Part shown: in pieces, positions 1 through 11,700 of the stretch | Position numbering within the stretch: position 1 is the first letter of the stretch | Layout of the letters: each line of letters opens with the position of its first letter | Assembly: GCA_945921465.1 (NCBI GenBank) | Contig: CAMEKS010000006.1 | Span: forward strand, 1 to 46,769 | Source of the DNA: an uncultured Clostridia bacterium | GTDB taxonomy: Bacteria; Bacillota; Clostridia; Christensenellales; UBA1242 | Reading direction: 5' to 3' | Length of the DNA stretch: 46,769 bases | The notes under the pieces: generated by a model | What the model was told of the DNA's origin: nothing | The model's database searches: none | The model's input: the letters and a program-made list of their open reading frames with translations, nothing else | Made by a program: the position numbers and the translations under genes

Positions 1-128
1 CTAAGGATAATCACCTTTAATCCTTTATCATTTAGATGTCTTAACATTGATTTAACTGGCGCTGATACTTTATCTTTTCTCGAAGCCGTCAGTGTTCCGT
101 CCATATCAAAAACCACCAATTTTTTCAT
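1..128 (-). CDS. HAD-superfamily hydrolase (phosphomannomutase-like), N-terminal part, truncated by window edge
   Basis: Reverse complement of 1-128 translates MKKLVVFDMDGTLTASRKDKVSAPVKSMLRHLNDKGLKVII..., with the HAD motif I DxDGT. Confidence 0.8.
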   Translation of the reverse strand, partial: MKKLVVFDMDGTLTASRKDKVSAPVKSMLRHLNDKGLKVIIL

Positions 129-218
129 ACCAAATATCCTCTTTTGTTAAAAATTATATAGTTATTGTCAAATAACCACTCTATATTGACTTAAATAACT
201 ATGATTTTGTCATATATA

Positions 219-1289
219 TCAAATTGAAGAATATTTCAAATTTATTGTAGAATCTGGTGTTAGATTCAAATCTGCCAATCCCAGTCCACCTCTAATCAAG
301 TAATATGCTTCGGCGCCCACCATAGCACCATTGTCAGTACATTCTATTGGTGACGGATAATACAACTTTAATCCAGCACGTTTACATTCCTCGTCCATCC
401 TAGACCTAAGATGCGAATTGCAAGCGACTCCACCAGCCAGAACAATGGTCTTGCACCTATTTCTTGTTGCTGCAGACATTGTCTTAACAACAAGTTCGTC
501 TATCGCTTGAGATTGAAATGAAGCACACACATCGGCGATATTAATTTCTTCGCCTCGCTGTTTCATTCGGTTAATATAATTGATTACTGATGTCTTAAGA
601 CCACTATAACTAAAATTTAATTCTTTTTTGTTGTAATTGGATTTGATAAATTGTATATTGTTTTTGCCTGTCTTAGATAATTTATCTATAATGGGCCCAC
701 CTGGATACCCTAGTCCCAAGACCTTAGCAACTTTATCATAAGCCTCGCCTATAGCATCATCGTGAGTTGTCCCAAGCAGAGTTGATTGATTATAATCAGT
801 AACCTTAAGCAAAGCAGTATGTCCACCAGATACAACCAGTGCAACAAACGGCGGCTGTAGATCGTGATGCGACAAATAGTTGGCTGCTATATGTCCCCTA
901 ATATGATTAACTTTGATTAGAGGTTTGTTGGTTGCAAACGCCAACGACTTAGCAAAATTAACAGTTACCATTAATGAACCAACAAGACCAGCTCCGTATG
1001 TAACTGCTATGGCATCGATATCTTCTATAGTCTTGCCAGCATCTGCTAGTGCTTGATTAGTCAAATTAGATACAGCCAGCAAATGATTACGACTAGCGAC
1101 CTCTGGTACAACACCGCCAAATCGCTTATGTATATCTATCTGACTAGAAATAACATCAGACAGCACCTCTCTACCATTCTTGACAACAGCCACAGCAGTA
1201 TCATCACAACTACTCTCAAATGATAAAATCGTTATATCTGATTTGTTTCTCAAACTATTAAATTTTTTCTTTGCTTCGTCTATGTACAT
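219..1289 (-). CDS. tsaD: tRNA N6-adenosine threonylcarbamoyltransferase TsaD
   Basis: ESSCDDTAVAVV start, HxxGH metal-binding motif (VNHIRGHIAA), LVVSGGHTAL, GGVACNSHLR. Confidence 0.97.
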   Translation of the reverse strand: MYIDEAKKKFNSLRNKSDITILSFESSCDDTAVAVVKNGREVLSDVISSQIDIHKRFGGVVPEVASRNHLLAVSNLTNQALADAGKTIEDIDAIAVTYGAGLVGSLMVTVNFAKSLAFATNKPLIKVNHIRGHIAANYLSHHDLQPPFVALVVSGGHTALLKVTDYNQSTLLGTTHDDAIGEAYDKVAKVLGLGYPGGPIIDKLSKTGKNNIQFIKSNYNKKELNFSYSGLKTSVINYINRMKQRGEEINIADVCASFQSQAIDELVVKTMSAATRNRCKTIVLAGGVACNSHLRSRMDEECKRAGLKLYYPSPIECTDNGAMVGAEAYYLIRGGLGLADLNLTPDSTINLKYSSI

Positions 1290-1480
1290 TGTAATTCCTT
1301 TATCTTACCAACAAATATATAAAATTATATATATATTGTATAATATCAATCATGATACAGCAATAGATATTATTAATTATTCTTCAATAATGTCATAATA
1401 TATTATAATTATACAAGAATGTCTTGATGTTAATAATAACTATTATAATAGTATTACACCTTATCAAACAAGGCATATAA

Positions 1481-2582
1481 TTATCTAATATATATTAAAT
1501 ATTGCTCAACAAAATTCATTATCTCGCCTGACATAACCGATTCTATATCACTAGTCTCATAATCGGTTCGTAAATCTTTGACAAGTGTATATGGGCAGAA
1601 AACATAACTACGAATTTGGCTGCCCCATTCTATCTTTTTGGCTTCACCTTTTAATCTATTAGCCTTTTCCATATTTTCTTGAATTTGTAGTTGTGTCAAC
1701 TTAGATACAAGCATACGCATAGCAGTCTCTTTGTTCTGAATTTGACTACGCTCATTCTGACAAGTAACAACGATATTGGTTGGCAAATGTGTAATCCTAA
1801 TAGCGCTATCAGTAGTATTGACATGTTGACCACCAGCACCCGAAGAACGATACGTATCTACCCTAATGTCTTCTGGATTAATGACAATATTAATATTATT
1901 TTCAATTTCTGGCATAACCTCAACACTAGCAAACGATGTATGTCTACGCTTGTTGGCATCGAATGGGGATATTCTGACCAACCTGTGAACCCCCATTTCG
2001 CCCTTAAGATATCCATAAGCATACTCTCCAGAAATTGAAAATGTGACGGATTTGTATCCGGCTCCATCGCCATCCAGAGTATCATATAGCTTTAACTTAA
2101 AACCATATTTATTGGCAAAATTCTGATACATTCGATACAACATTTCCACCCAATCACAGGATTCTGTTCCGCCTGCCCCACTATGTATCTTAATAATTGC
2201 ATTGTTGTTATCATATTCACCATTAAGCAATGTCTTAAGATAAAGTGACCTAATAGACCGCTCCAGTGTCGATAACTCATTATCTATGTCACCAATTAAT
2301 GCCACATCATCTTCCAATTCTGCTATATTAATATAGTCAGTCAACGATTTCAGTTTTGATTTAGCATTATTATACTCGTCTAATTTATCAGTCAACATCT
2401 TTTGCGTTTTGCCTAGTTGTTGCAATATGGATACTTCTGCATACACACTAGGGTCTGACATCTTAACCCTGATATCCTCCAACTCTGACTGTAGTCTCGC
2501 TACATCAAAGGCAGTCGGTGATTGTAGCAAAATCACCGACTAATTTTTTTAACTTTTCTTTCTGATTATTCAATATCAACAT
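1481..2582 (-). CDS. prfB: Peptide chain release factor 2 (RF2) with programmed +1 frameshift; the ORF track starts too late (GTG at 2536)
   Basis: GGQ motif (SSGAGGQHVNTTDSAIRITHLPT). Upstream frame ATG(2582)-MLILNNQKEKLKKLVGDFATITDCL-TGA; skipping T2507 joins CTT (2510-2508) to GAT and gives ...TDCLDVARLQSELEDIRVKMSDP, which resembles canonical RF2 N-termini. AGGTG Shine-Dalgarno upstream of 2582. Confidence 0.94.
2505..2540 (-). promoter_or_regulatory. prfB recoding site: CTT-TGA slip site plus an upstream 10-bp hairpin
   Basis: Minus strand GTCGGTGATT-TTGCTAC-AATCACCGAC-TGC-CTT-TGA-T; arms 2514-2523 and 2531-2540 are perfectly complementary. Confidence 0.8.
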
Positions 2583-2825
2583 TATAATCACCTACTATAT
2601 AAAATGCATTTTTCTCACGCAATCACTATTATATTCATTTGCTTTTAACATATTTAAGTTTTGATATATTTTACAATAAAATTAGCTAAAATATTTGCTT
2701 AAATCTAAGAAAATATAATGTAATACTTTTATCCATTTAGATATAATCTCGGACAATAATATTCATAAAGCCAATTACGATTAATTCTATGTAATTGTAT
2801 CACACATCTAACATATTGCAAATCA

Positions 2826-2864
2826 AAAAAACGACAATAGATAAGTCTATTATCGTTTTTTTGA
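2826..2864 (-). terminator. Rho-independent terminator downstream of secA
   Basis: Minus strand AAAAAAACGATAATAGACTTATCTATTGTCGTTTTTTT: hairpin followed by a T-tract. Confidence 0.85.
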
Positions 2865-2868
2865 TAGA

Positions 2869-5637
2869 TTATTTATTATCTTTCTTTTTTGATTTTGCCT
2901 TATTGTCTTCGGTTGAAGTTTCTTCTGGTTTAACCTCAACCACATCTTCTTTAGGCTTGCCGCAGCAATTCTTGTATTTTTTGCCACTGCCGCAAGGGCA
3001 CAAATCATTTCTACCTACCACTCTGCCCTTAACCTTAATTGGAGAATTGGCCTCTGGCGAATTAGTTGTTAAATTCTGAGGCTTTGCATTAGGATTGACC
3101 TGAGCTCTGATATTAAGTTTGTAATTAATCAAGAATGTAGCAGTCTCTCTTCTTACCTTAGCAACCAATTCTTCGAACATAGCCGAAGATTCCTTCTTAT
3201 ATGCAATAATCGGATCCTGATTGCCATAAGCACGAAGTCCAATCTCGTTACGCAAAATCTCCATATAGTCAATATGATCCATCCACAACGAGTCTACTAC
3301 TCGTAGCAGAATATCTCTCTCAATATTAGATGGATCAATGCCTAATTGCGATACAGCCTTACACTTCATCTCGTATATCTTAATGGCTTCTTGTGCTACC
3401 CTATCTGCTAACTCATCAACATCAAGATCCTCAACAAGTTTCTCCGTAATAAAGTTATAATTCTCTGGCAAAATTCTTCCATTAAGCTCTTCATTGATTT
3501 TGTTTAGATCCCACTCATCAAATGTCTTATTCTCGTCTACAACATTATATAAGGCTTCTTTTGCCAACTGATTAATCATATCAAGTACTTCATTATGGAT
3601 ATCAGCACCATCTAGCACCTTGTTTCGCTCTTTGTAAATAATTGCACGCTGCGTATTGTTGACATCGTCAAATTTCAACACATTGTGTCTTGCACTGAAG
3701 TTAAATCCCTCTATCTTCCTCTGTGCTTTTTCTATCTGTTTACTAATCATTTTGACTTGGAATGAGAATGTCTCTTCTACCTTAAAAAATCCTAAGATTC
3801 CTCGCATAGTATCGCCGCCAAATCTACGCATTAATTCATCTTCCATACTAACAAAGAATACCGAACTACCTGGGTCGCCTTGACGCCCAGCACGTCCACG
3901 CAGCTGATTATCTATACGCCTTGACTCATGCCTTTCGGTGCCTATAATATGCAAACCACCTAGAGTAATTACCTCTTTCTTCTCAGCATCAGTCTCTTTC
4001 TTAAACTCCTCGTAGAACTGTCTGTATTGTTCTCTTAATTGTTCTAATCTCTCATCCTCAGTAGGCAAGAATGAAGTGCAAAATTCTATCTCTTCCTCAG
4101 TTGCATCCATTGCTCTTAATTTTGCTTTTGCCAAAAATTCGGGGTTGCCACCCAGCATAATATCGGTACCACGACCAGCCATATTGGTTGCAATAGTCAC
4201 AGCATTTAACCTACCAGCTTGAGCTACTATTTCACTCTCTCGTTGATGATTCTTCGCATTAAGCACATTATGAGGAATCTTTGCCAACTTCAACATTTTA
4301 GACAATTCTTCACTCTTTTCTATTGTTACAGTACCTACTAGAATAGGACGACCTTGGGCATGGACTTTCTTAACCTCTTCTACTATAGCATCAAATTTGG
4401 CTTTTTCGGTCTGATACACTATATCTGGTGCATCCTTACGTCTAATTGGCAAGTTGGTAGGAATAGTAACAACGTCTAATCCATAAATCTTGTTAAATTC
4501 TATTTCTTCAGTCTTAGCCGTACCGGTCATTCCACTTAATTTATCATAAATACGGAAGAAATTCTGGAAAGTAATAGTAGCTAAAGTTTTGTTCTCGTCC
4601 CTAATCTCTACGCCTTCCTTGGCTTCTATTGCTTGATGTAATCCGTTAGAGTATTTTCTACCCTCCATTAGACGACCAGTAAATTCGTCGACTATCAATA
4701 TCTCGCCATCTCTAACAATGTAGTTGGCATCTTTCTTCATTATGAATTGAGCCCTAATCGCATTATTAATATGGTGGTTCAATTCTATATTAGCAATATC
4801 ACTTAGGTTTTCTACCCCGAAGAATTTCTCTGCTTTTGCCACACCTTGCTCGGTCAATCTAATTGCTTTCTCTTTCTCATCTATCTCATAATCGTCTTTC
4901 TTTAGATTTTTGGCAAATCTAGCAGCAGTCTTGTATGTCTCGTTGCTCTTAGTGCCCCTGCCAGAAATAATAAGTGGTGTCCTAGCCTCATCAATTAGGA
5001 TGCTATCTACCTCATCGACAATAGCAAAGTGATAACCCTTGGTTGCCACTCTATCTTCTTTGCGAGTAACCATATTATCCCTTAGATAGTCAAAGCCCAA
5101 CTCGTTGTTAGTAGAATATGTGATATCGCAGTCGTAAGCAGCCTTCTTCTCCGCAGGCGACATTGTATGAAGTGATACACCTACGGTTAGCCCTAAGAAC
5201 TTAAAAATTTTGCCCATCCACTCGGCATCACGCACTGTCAAATATTCGTTAACTGTAACAATATGTACGCCTTTGCCCTCCAAAGCCACTAGATAAGCTG
5301 GCAAAGTCTCTACCAACGTTTTACCCTCACCAGTACGCATCTCGGCAATACGACCTTGGAACAGCGCAATTCCTCCCAAAATCTGCACATGAAAGTGCCT
5401 TAGTCCCATAATTCTAGTACTTACCTCTCTAACGCACGCATACGCATCTGGCAATATATCATTCAGCGTTTCGCCCTTTGCCAATCTTTCTTTTAATACA
5501 TTAGTGGTGTTCTTCAATTCATCATCGGTCATTGCCGAGTATTTGTCTGCCAACGCCTCTACCTTGATGGCAATCTTCTCTAATTTGTCTATACTACGCG
5601 CATTGTCCGACGCAAATAATTTCTTAAAAAAATTCAT
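2869..5637 (-). CDS. secA: Preprotein translocase ATPase SecA
   Basis: MRTGEGKTLVETLPAYL, VDEVDSILIDEARTPLIISG, GRAGRQGDPGSS, C-terminal SEC-C zinc motif CPCGSGKKYKNCCG. Confidence 0.98.
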   Translation of the reverse strand: MNFFKKLFASDNARSIDKLEKIAIKVEALADKYSAMTDDELKNTTNVLKERLAKGETLNDILPDAYACVREVSTRIMGLRHFHVQILGGIALFQGRIAEMRTGEGKTLVETLPAYLVALEGKGVHIVTVNEYLTVRDAEWMGKIFKFLGLTVGVSLHTMSPAEKKAAYDCDITYSTNNELGFDYLRDNMVTRKEDRVATKGYHFAIVDEVDSILIDEARTPLIISGRGTKSNETYKTAARFAKNLKKDDYEIDEKEKAIRLTEQGVAKAEKFFGVENLSDIANIELNHHINNAIRAQFIMKKDANYIVRDGEILIVDEFTGRLMEGRKYSNGLHQAIEAKEGVEIRDENKTLATITFQNFFRIYDKLSGMTGTAKTEEIEFNKIYGLDVVTIPTNLPIRRKDAPDIVYQTEKAKFDAIVEEVKKVHAQGRPILVGTVTIEKSEELSKMLKLAKIPHNVLNAKNHQRESEIVAQAGRLNAVTIATNMAGRGTDIMLGGNPEFLAKAKLRAMDATEEEIEFCTSFLPTEDERLEQLREQYRQFYEEFKKETDAEKKEVITLGGLHIIGTERHESRRIDNQLRGRAGRQGDPGSSVFFVSMEDELMRRFGGDTMRGILGFFKVEETFSFQVKMISKQIEKAQRKIEGFNFSARHNVLKFDDVNNTQRAIIYKERNKVLDGADIHNEVLDMINQLAKEALYNVVDENKTFDEWDLNKINEELNGRILPENYNFITEKLVEDLDVDELADRVAQEAIKIYEMKCKAVSQLGIDPSNIERDILLRVVDSLWMDHIDYMEILRNEIGLRAYGNQDPIIAYKKESSAMFEELVAKVRRETATFLINYKLNIRAQVNPNAKPQNLTTNSPEANSPIKVKGRVVGRNDLCPCGSGKKYKNCCGKPKEDVVEVKPEETSTEDNKAKSKKKDNK

Positions 5638-5785
5638 ATATTTAATCCTTTACAAAAAATAGAAAACAGAGCATCGATTATCAATGTCTGTTTCCTATTC
5701 TACACTTTTTTTTTAATTTTGCCAATTAATTTATAAGCATTGGCACATATATTGTTTAGAAAATTAAATTATTGCTAATTTTTTC

Positions 5786-8700
5786 CTAATTTCTTGGGGT
5801 TTTGATAATGCTTACAATACCATTATCCCAGCTAAATGTTACATCAATAACTTGGTTATTCTCTGTCCTTTCGATAGCAGAAATACTAATTTCATTACTA
5901 TTTGCCGCCCCTCTAATGTCTTCTATCGTAGGCTGATTACCTGTTACTGCTGTTATACCAGTAATACTGCTTGCTGGGTTGCTACCAAATGCTTTGTTTA
6001 CTGTGTCTCCATTGAATGAGATATTCTCATAACTGATACCACTGCCAGTCTGTGGGCTGCCCATTACAGAACCATACAAAGCGTTTCCGTAATTAGTGCT
6101 ATTAGGTAGGCTTGCATACGAATTAGATATCTTAACGCTATAACCAGTGCCATTGATTTCTATGCTACCTACTAATCCACCAATAATAGATTGCAAAGCA
6201 TTATTATAATTGTTGACGCCTTCAACAATTGCATAGCAATGGTTTAAGCTGGTACTAGTATCGTTAGATGTGGCAATTAGGCCCGCAATACCTCCAATAT
6301 ATCTTCTATTAGAGTCTTCAGGATGAATAATCTCGATTCTGGTGTAAGCATAAGAAATATTGCCTGTAGAATAACCTGCTACACCACCCATATATGTTTT
6401 ACCTGACAGAGCGCCAGTATAAGCCGAAGCAATAATCTCTCCACTATTAATTGCAGCTATTCCACCCAATCTATTGGAGATACTATTGCTGTTAATGGTC
6501 AAATCGATTGCGACATCACAATAAGCAATTATTCCGCTATTATTAGCAACCAAGCCGCCTAGCAAAGTAGTTCCGCTACCACCCTGTCCACCATACGACA
6601 CACTAATTATAGCATTATTAGAAGATGTTACTCGTACATTACTAATAATACCTTCATTATGTATTGCTAATAATCCAAACATAATACTATTTACATCGCT
6701 TGCATTAACTGTGACTCCAATATCGTTGCTTACACTAATATTTAAGTTGGTGATGGTAGAATTCTCGCCTATTTTATAGAACAAAGCAAAGCCTCTTCTT
6801 CCATCAGAGGATGTTACTTCCATGTTAGGACTAGATATATTGATAGTATTATTATTGAAGTTAATATTGCCATTGAATGTGTCATTATCATCAAATACAT
6901 TATTGCCACTACATATCATAGAATTAACAGTAGTAATAAATCCACCTTCTGTTACATCGAAGTAGCAGTTATCAGTAAGGTAATGTTCGATGCGAGTAAT
7001 ATATGAATTGCTTATCTTAAATGGATTATTTTTAGTTCCGTCTCCGCCATCAAATAGCGTGAATGATCTGTTGGCCATATCCGCGCCAAGTAATTTTGTA
7101 GCAGTAGATACAAAATCTATAGTGCCTGTACTATCAGTTAAGAATCCTACGGAACGTGCTGCAATGGCCACAATGTTATCAGTATAATACCTTAGTTTGT
7201 ACCACTCCGTTCCTTGAGTCAATGTGATAGTATCGATATAGTAACAAGTTGATGTATCGTCAAAGTTAAATAGTTCATTCCACGACTCATCACTATAATC
7301 AATACCCATAATATTAGCCAATCGCAGTCTGTATTCTACATTATTATTGGTAGAGTTATCTAATTGAATACGCTTGATATTATTATAGCCTGCCGTTTCC
7401 ACAGTTTTGCCACTATTAACTTTGTATACTACAACTAGTTCTGGATAAGCTGCGGCCTCAGAACCAGCAGTCATAGCCCAAGTAATCTTTCCTAATCCAT
7501 TATATTCCAAATTTGTTGGAGCAGTAGGTAGAGATATTGGCAGTACCATAGTATTGGCATTGTCTAATTTGTATTCTTCGAAGTAGTGATAAGTAACATT
7601 ATTATTATAAACAACAGAACTATCAAAAGTAGTATCCGTGTCTCCTACTGCCTCTACATAAATACAAATGTCAGTTGTACTAAAATCTATAATATTATCA
7701 CTAACAATTAGTGTCAATACTTTATCTATGCCTAAATATACGCCTTTGTTAACTGAGTACATTCCATATAGTATTAAGTCAGTAGTGTCTACAATTGTGT
7801 TATTAACTACATCAACTAGTTGAATATCTTCAACACCTAAAATATTACGCAATCTATATTGATATAGCAGAGTATTAGTCGCATTGTCTTTGTCTCTAGC
7901 ATAAATCTCTACATCATAATCTTCTATTACTTTGGTCCCAACGGCAGTTGTATTCCAATAAATATAGTTGCTATAACCTAAATTAGGAATATTGTTATAT
8001 ATATCTAATTCCGAAGTATCCTCCGAAGCACCATATAGACTAGGGTTGACAGGTGCTGCAGGATTGTTAAGCAAATTGGTAAATCTAGTTGATGTCCTAG
8101 AAGAAATCAGATAGTCAAATGTATTACCCAAATCATCTTCTTTGCGTTTACTCATAACAGTTATATTGTCGTCACCTATAAACGTAATATCAATTTCGTA
8201 AGACTCGCCTTCTATCATATTCAATGTAATTGTATCAGTAGTATTGTTATCGACATTAGAATATCTAATAATATCTCCGCCTATAGATCTAGTAATATAT
8301 AGATCACGCATCTCAATCAAACTATAATGTGCTACGTTTCGGTCAAATTCTAAGTAAACGGTAGAATTAACTTCAGTTCCATCACTGCTTATAAATTTAC
8401 CAGATATCCTTACACTAGCTTTGGTTATTTCATAACCTATACTCGAAGTAGTAGTATCCCAATCTAGTTCCCCTTCGTATAATGTAAAGTTAGGCTGGTT
8501 AATTAATCGAATATCGAAATTATACGAATACACACTACGCAAAATAGCGTCCCTAGTATCCACACCATCCACACTATATATTTTGTCCGAATGCAACGTC
8601 TTATTAATAGATTTTATCTTAATATTATAGAATCCTGCCTCAGCATTGAATACTTGCCCATTGTCATCATATAAGTTATAAATATTGAATCTAGGACTAT

Positions 8701-11700
8701 ATAATAATGCCGACTTGAATAAAATCTGTCCATCTTGATTGCTGATATATGCTATATAATTGTTCTGATTATTATATTTGTCGTTCCAAGTAATGTCACC
8801 ATATGTGTCTATAACAAAGTGCCTATTATTAATATCCTCTATCTCCGATCTAGACCTACCTTCTTGACCAATACTTGTATCGGATGGCAACAAGCAATTG
8901 CTTATAGACGTATAAGGATACACAATAATATGATATTTGTTATTCTCATTTGCACTAGCATACTCTTCGCCCAACTCGTAGACAAAATATTCTCCATCGC
9001 TGCTAGCCACTTGCTTAGAACCAACTTTATTATCACCAAGATATATATCTACTATATAATTGCGATAGTAAGTATCCTCTTCTGCTTCTGTTCCATTATA
9101 ATCTGTAATTAATAGTTTAGGGTTCGTCCACTTAAATAAACCATTATCTACAGTGACTGCGACATTATCTAGTTTCTGAGCGTAGTAATTATCGCAATCT
9201 CCCAAATTGGATGTCAATATATCTTCGTTGTTGCCATTTGCCACAACTTTGATATTATATACACCTGCTGGCAATTCTTCGTTGTCTCTAATGTTAGTAT
9301 ATCTGAATTGTGCATTGCCCGGCTCATACTGCAAATTATCATCTTTGTATATTTGATTATTATTTTTATCGTAGAAGTATATTGTAAATGATGATACATC
9401 TTTACTAATGTTCCATCTAATCTCGTTATCAGCTACTGTAACCTTTGGTGCCGTCAACACCTTAAATGTTGATTTAATACTAGAATAATTAGAATCTAAG
9501 TATCTATTGATAATCTTATTTACTCCATTGTCAGTATATACTTCACCGCCTAGGCAAACTATATCTATATCATAATTCTGGTTAGTCTGCAATTTTTCGA
9601 ATTCATTATACAAACCAGTGTTATTAATAACAAACAAGGTGTAAATATCAATGTATACAAAATTATTATTGTCAATATATCCACCAAATCCTGCTGCATA
9701 CATTTGACTAGGGTCGCTATATGTATTACTGGTTATATTAATAGTCACCTCTTGGGTAGGCAATTTGGCATTATTCTTAGGAGTAAATCTAAGTTTATAA
9801 CCTAATACTTTGGCATTGATATTATCCAATACAGGTGCTGCAAATCTTAATATGCCTGCTTTTAATTTATTTTGAGCATCATAATCAGATTGAATGTCAA
9901 TAGACTTGGCGGTAGTTATCTTGTATACTTCTGACGCATTAGAATATGTATTATTGGATATTGCCAATTCTGTATTATTAGTTGTACTATTGCCTATGGT
10001 TCTCATTGCAACTGAATGCGTACCTGCTGCATAAGAGCTTGGCAACACGATGCTTAAGATTATATAATCTGCAGTACCAAATGCAGTATCTAAGTCTAAG
10101 TCTGATACATTGACGTAATCTATCAAATTATATGATCTATCAAGCAACAGTGCTGCGCCTGCGTATTTAATTCCCTCACCTAAAACATACTCTACATTGT
10201 CAATCTTAATCATTGGATGTAAGAAAGTATTAATCAGATCTCCATTTTCCGCATTCCTAGCACCGACCAGCAGAATGACTTGGTCATAGTAATCTCTAGA
10301 TATAATATATCGCATCATTCCGTCAATAACTTGTATTTGATAAGCATCGTCTGATATATGCTTATACACTGTTATATTAGGCAAGTCGCCGCCTATTATA
10401 GAAATATATTGATTGCCAGTAGTCTTAGCCTCAATAGACACTACAACTTTGTTCGCAATATCAAGATACTCATTAGTAATAGTGGTCAAATCTAATTGAT
10501 TATTAGATGTAGATATTGTAGGCAAAATATAACTATCTTCGGTCTGTGTATATGCGGTTATACTTATATCGTAGTAGTCGGCAAATTCTACAATATCCCA
10601 ATTAATTACACCATTATTCATAAATATTTTGCTTGTAATGTTAGTAATTAACTCTGCACTGACTATCTCGGTTGTCGACATATTATCGAAGTTATTATAA
10701 CTATTGACATAACCAGATGATTGATATGTCCCTTCAATATATGTACTAGACGTACCCAACGCTATTACATAATATTTGTGTTCGCCAATTGTATCTCTAT
10801 CTATCTCGTAAGAATACAAATTATTGCTATCATCATATTCTATCTCGCTAGCCACACTGGTCTTGATATTTCCGTCGCAATAATCATATACAACATAACC
10901 AGTAGCATTATCTACACCTTTCCAAATCAATCTAATTGTACGGTCTACAACGCTAAGTGCGGAATTATTGACATCGCTAACATTGATAATAGTAGGATTA
11001 GGTAATTTGATTACCGTAAATTCGTCAGAAATTTTGCTATATAATTCATTTTGCTTGTACGACCTAATCTGGAAGCGATACTCACCTGCTTCGAACACAT
11101 AATTATTAGTATTAAAGGTCGTTTCGGTTGTATTAAATTGATTAGAGTCGCCTTTACTATTAGTATATGTTATATAATATTGATCCCTCGCATCTCCAGT
11201 CCAACACAATTCTCCATTATTAATATATAACTTAGGAGTGTCAGTTACTGTAACATACTTATTAATAACAGCATTGCCGTCTATAATATTATCCGAATAA
11301 TTTGCAATAAATTCGGTAACAACCAAATATGTACCGGTCGTAATGTTTTCGCTTATGTCTGCTAGGTCAATCTCGTAATTATTAGCCTTGCCATTAATCT
11401 CGGTGACATAATCCGGCGTTATAGCAAATTGATTTTCGGCATATTTTTTATAGAATGAAACTTTGGTAGTCTTAACTGAACTAGTGCCATTATCATTAAT
11501 AACTACAAGGCCGTTGTTAGTGGTTACATTATATTTGTCAGTTTGAATCTTACTAACACTAGTACTAATGGAATTTCCCGAAGCGGATAGGACATCACGA
11601 CTGCCAATAACTGAAGTTAACTCAATTACTAACTCGTCAGGAGTATTATCTACGCCACCTACAACCACCTTCCCAGCATTACTACTAACGATTGAATTGT

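Noticed and set aside
1481-2582. Possible alternative genetic code (TGA as sense) suggested by the in-frame TGA in prfB
   Set aside because: The TGA is at the classical RF2 frameshift site, and an RF2 gene is present; no other evidence of TGA reassignment seen.
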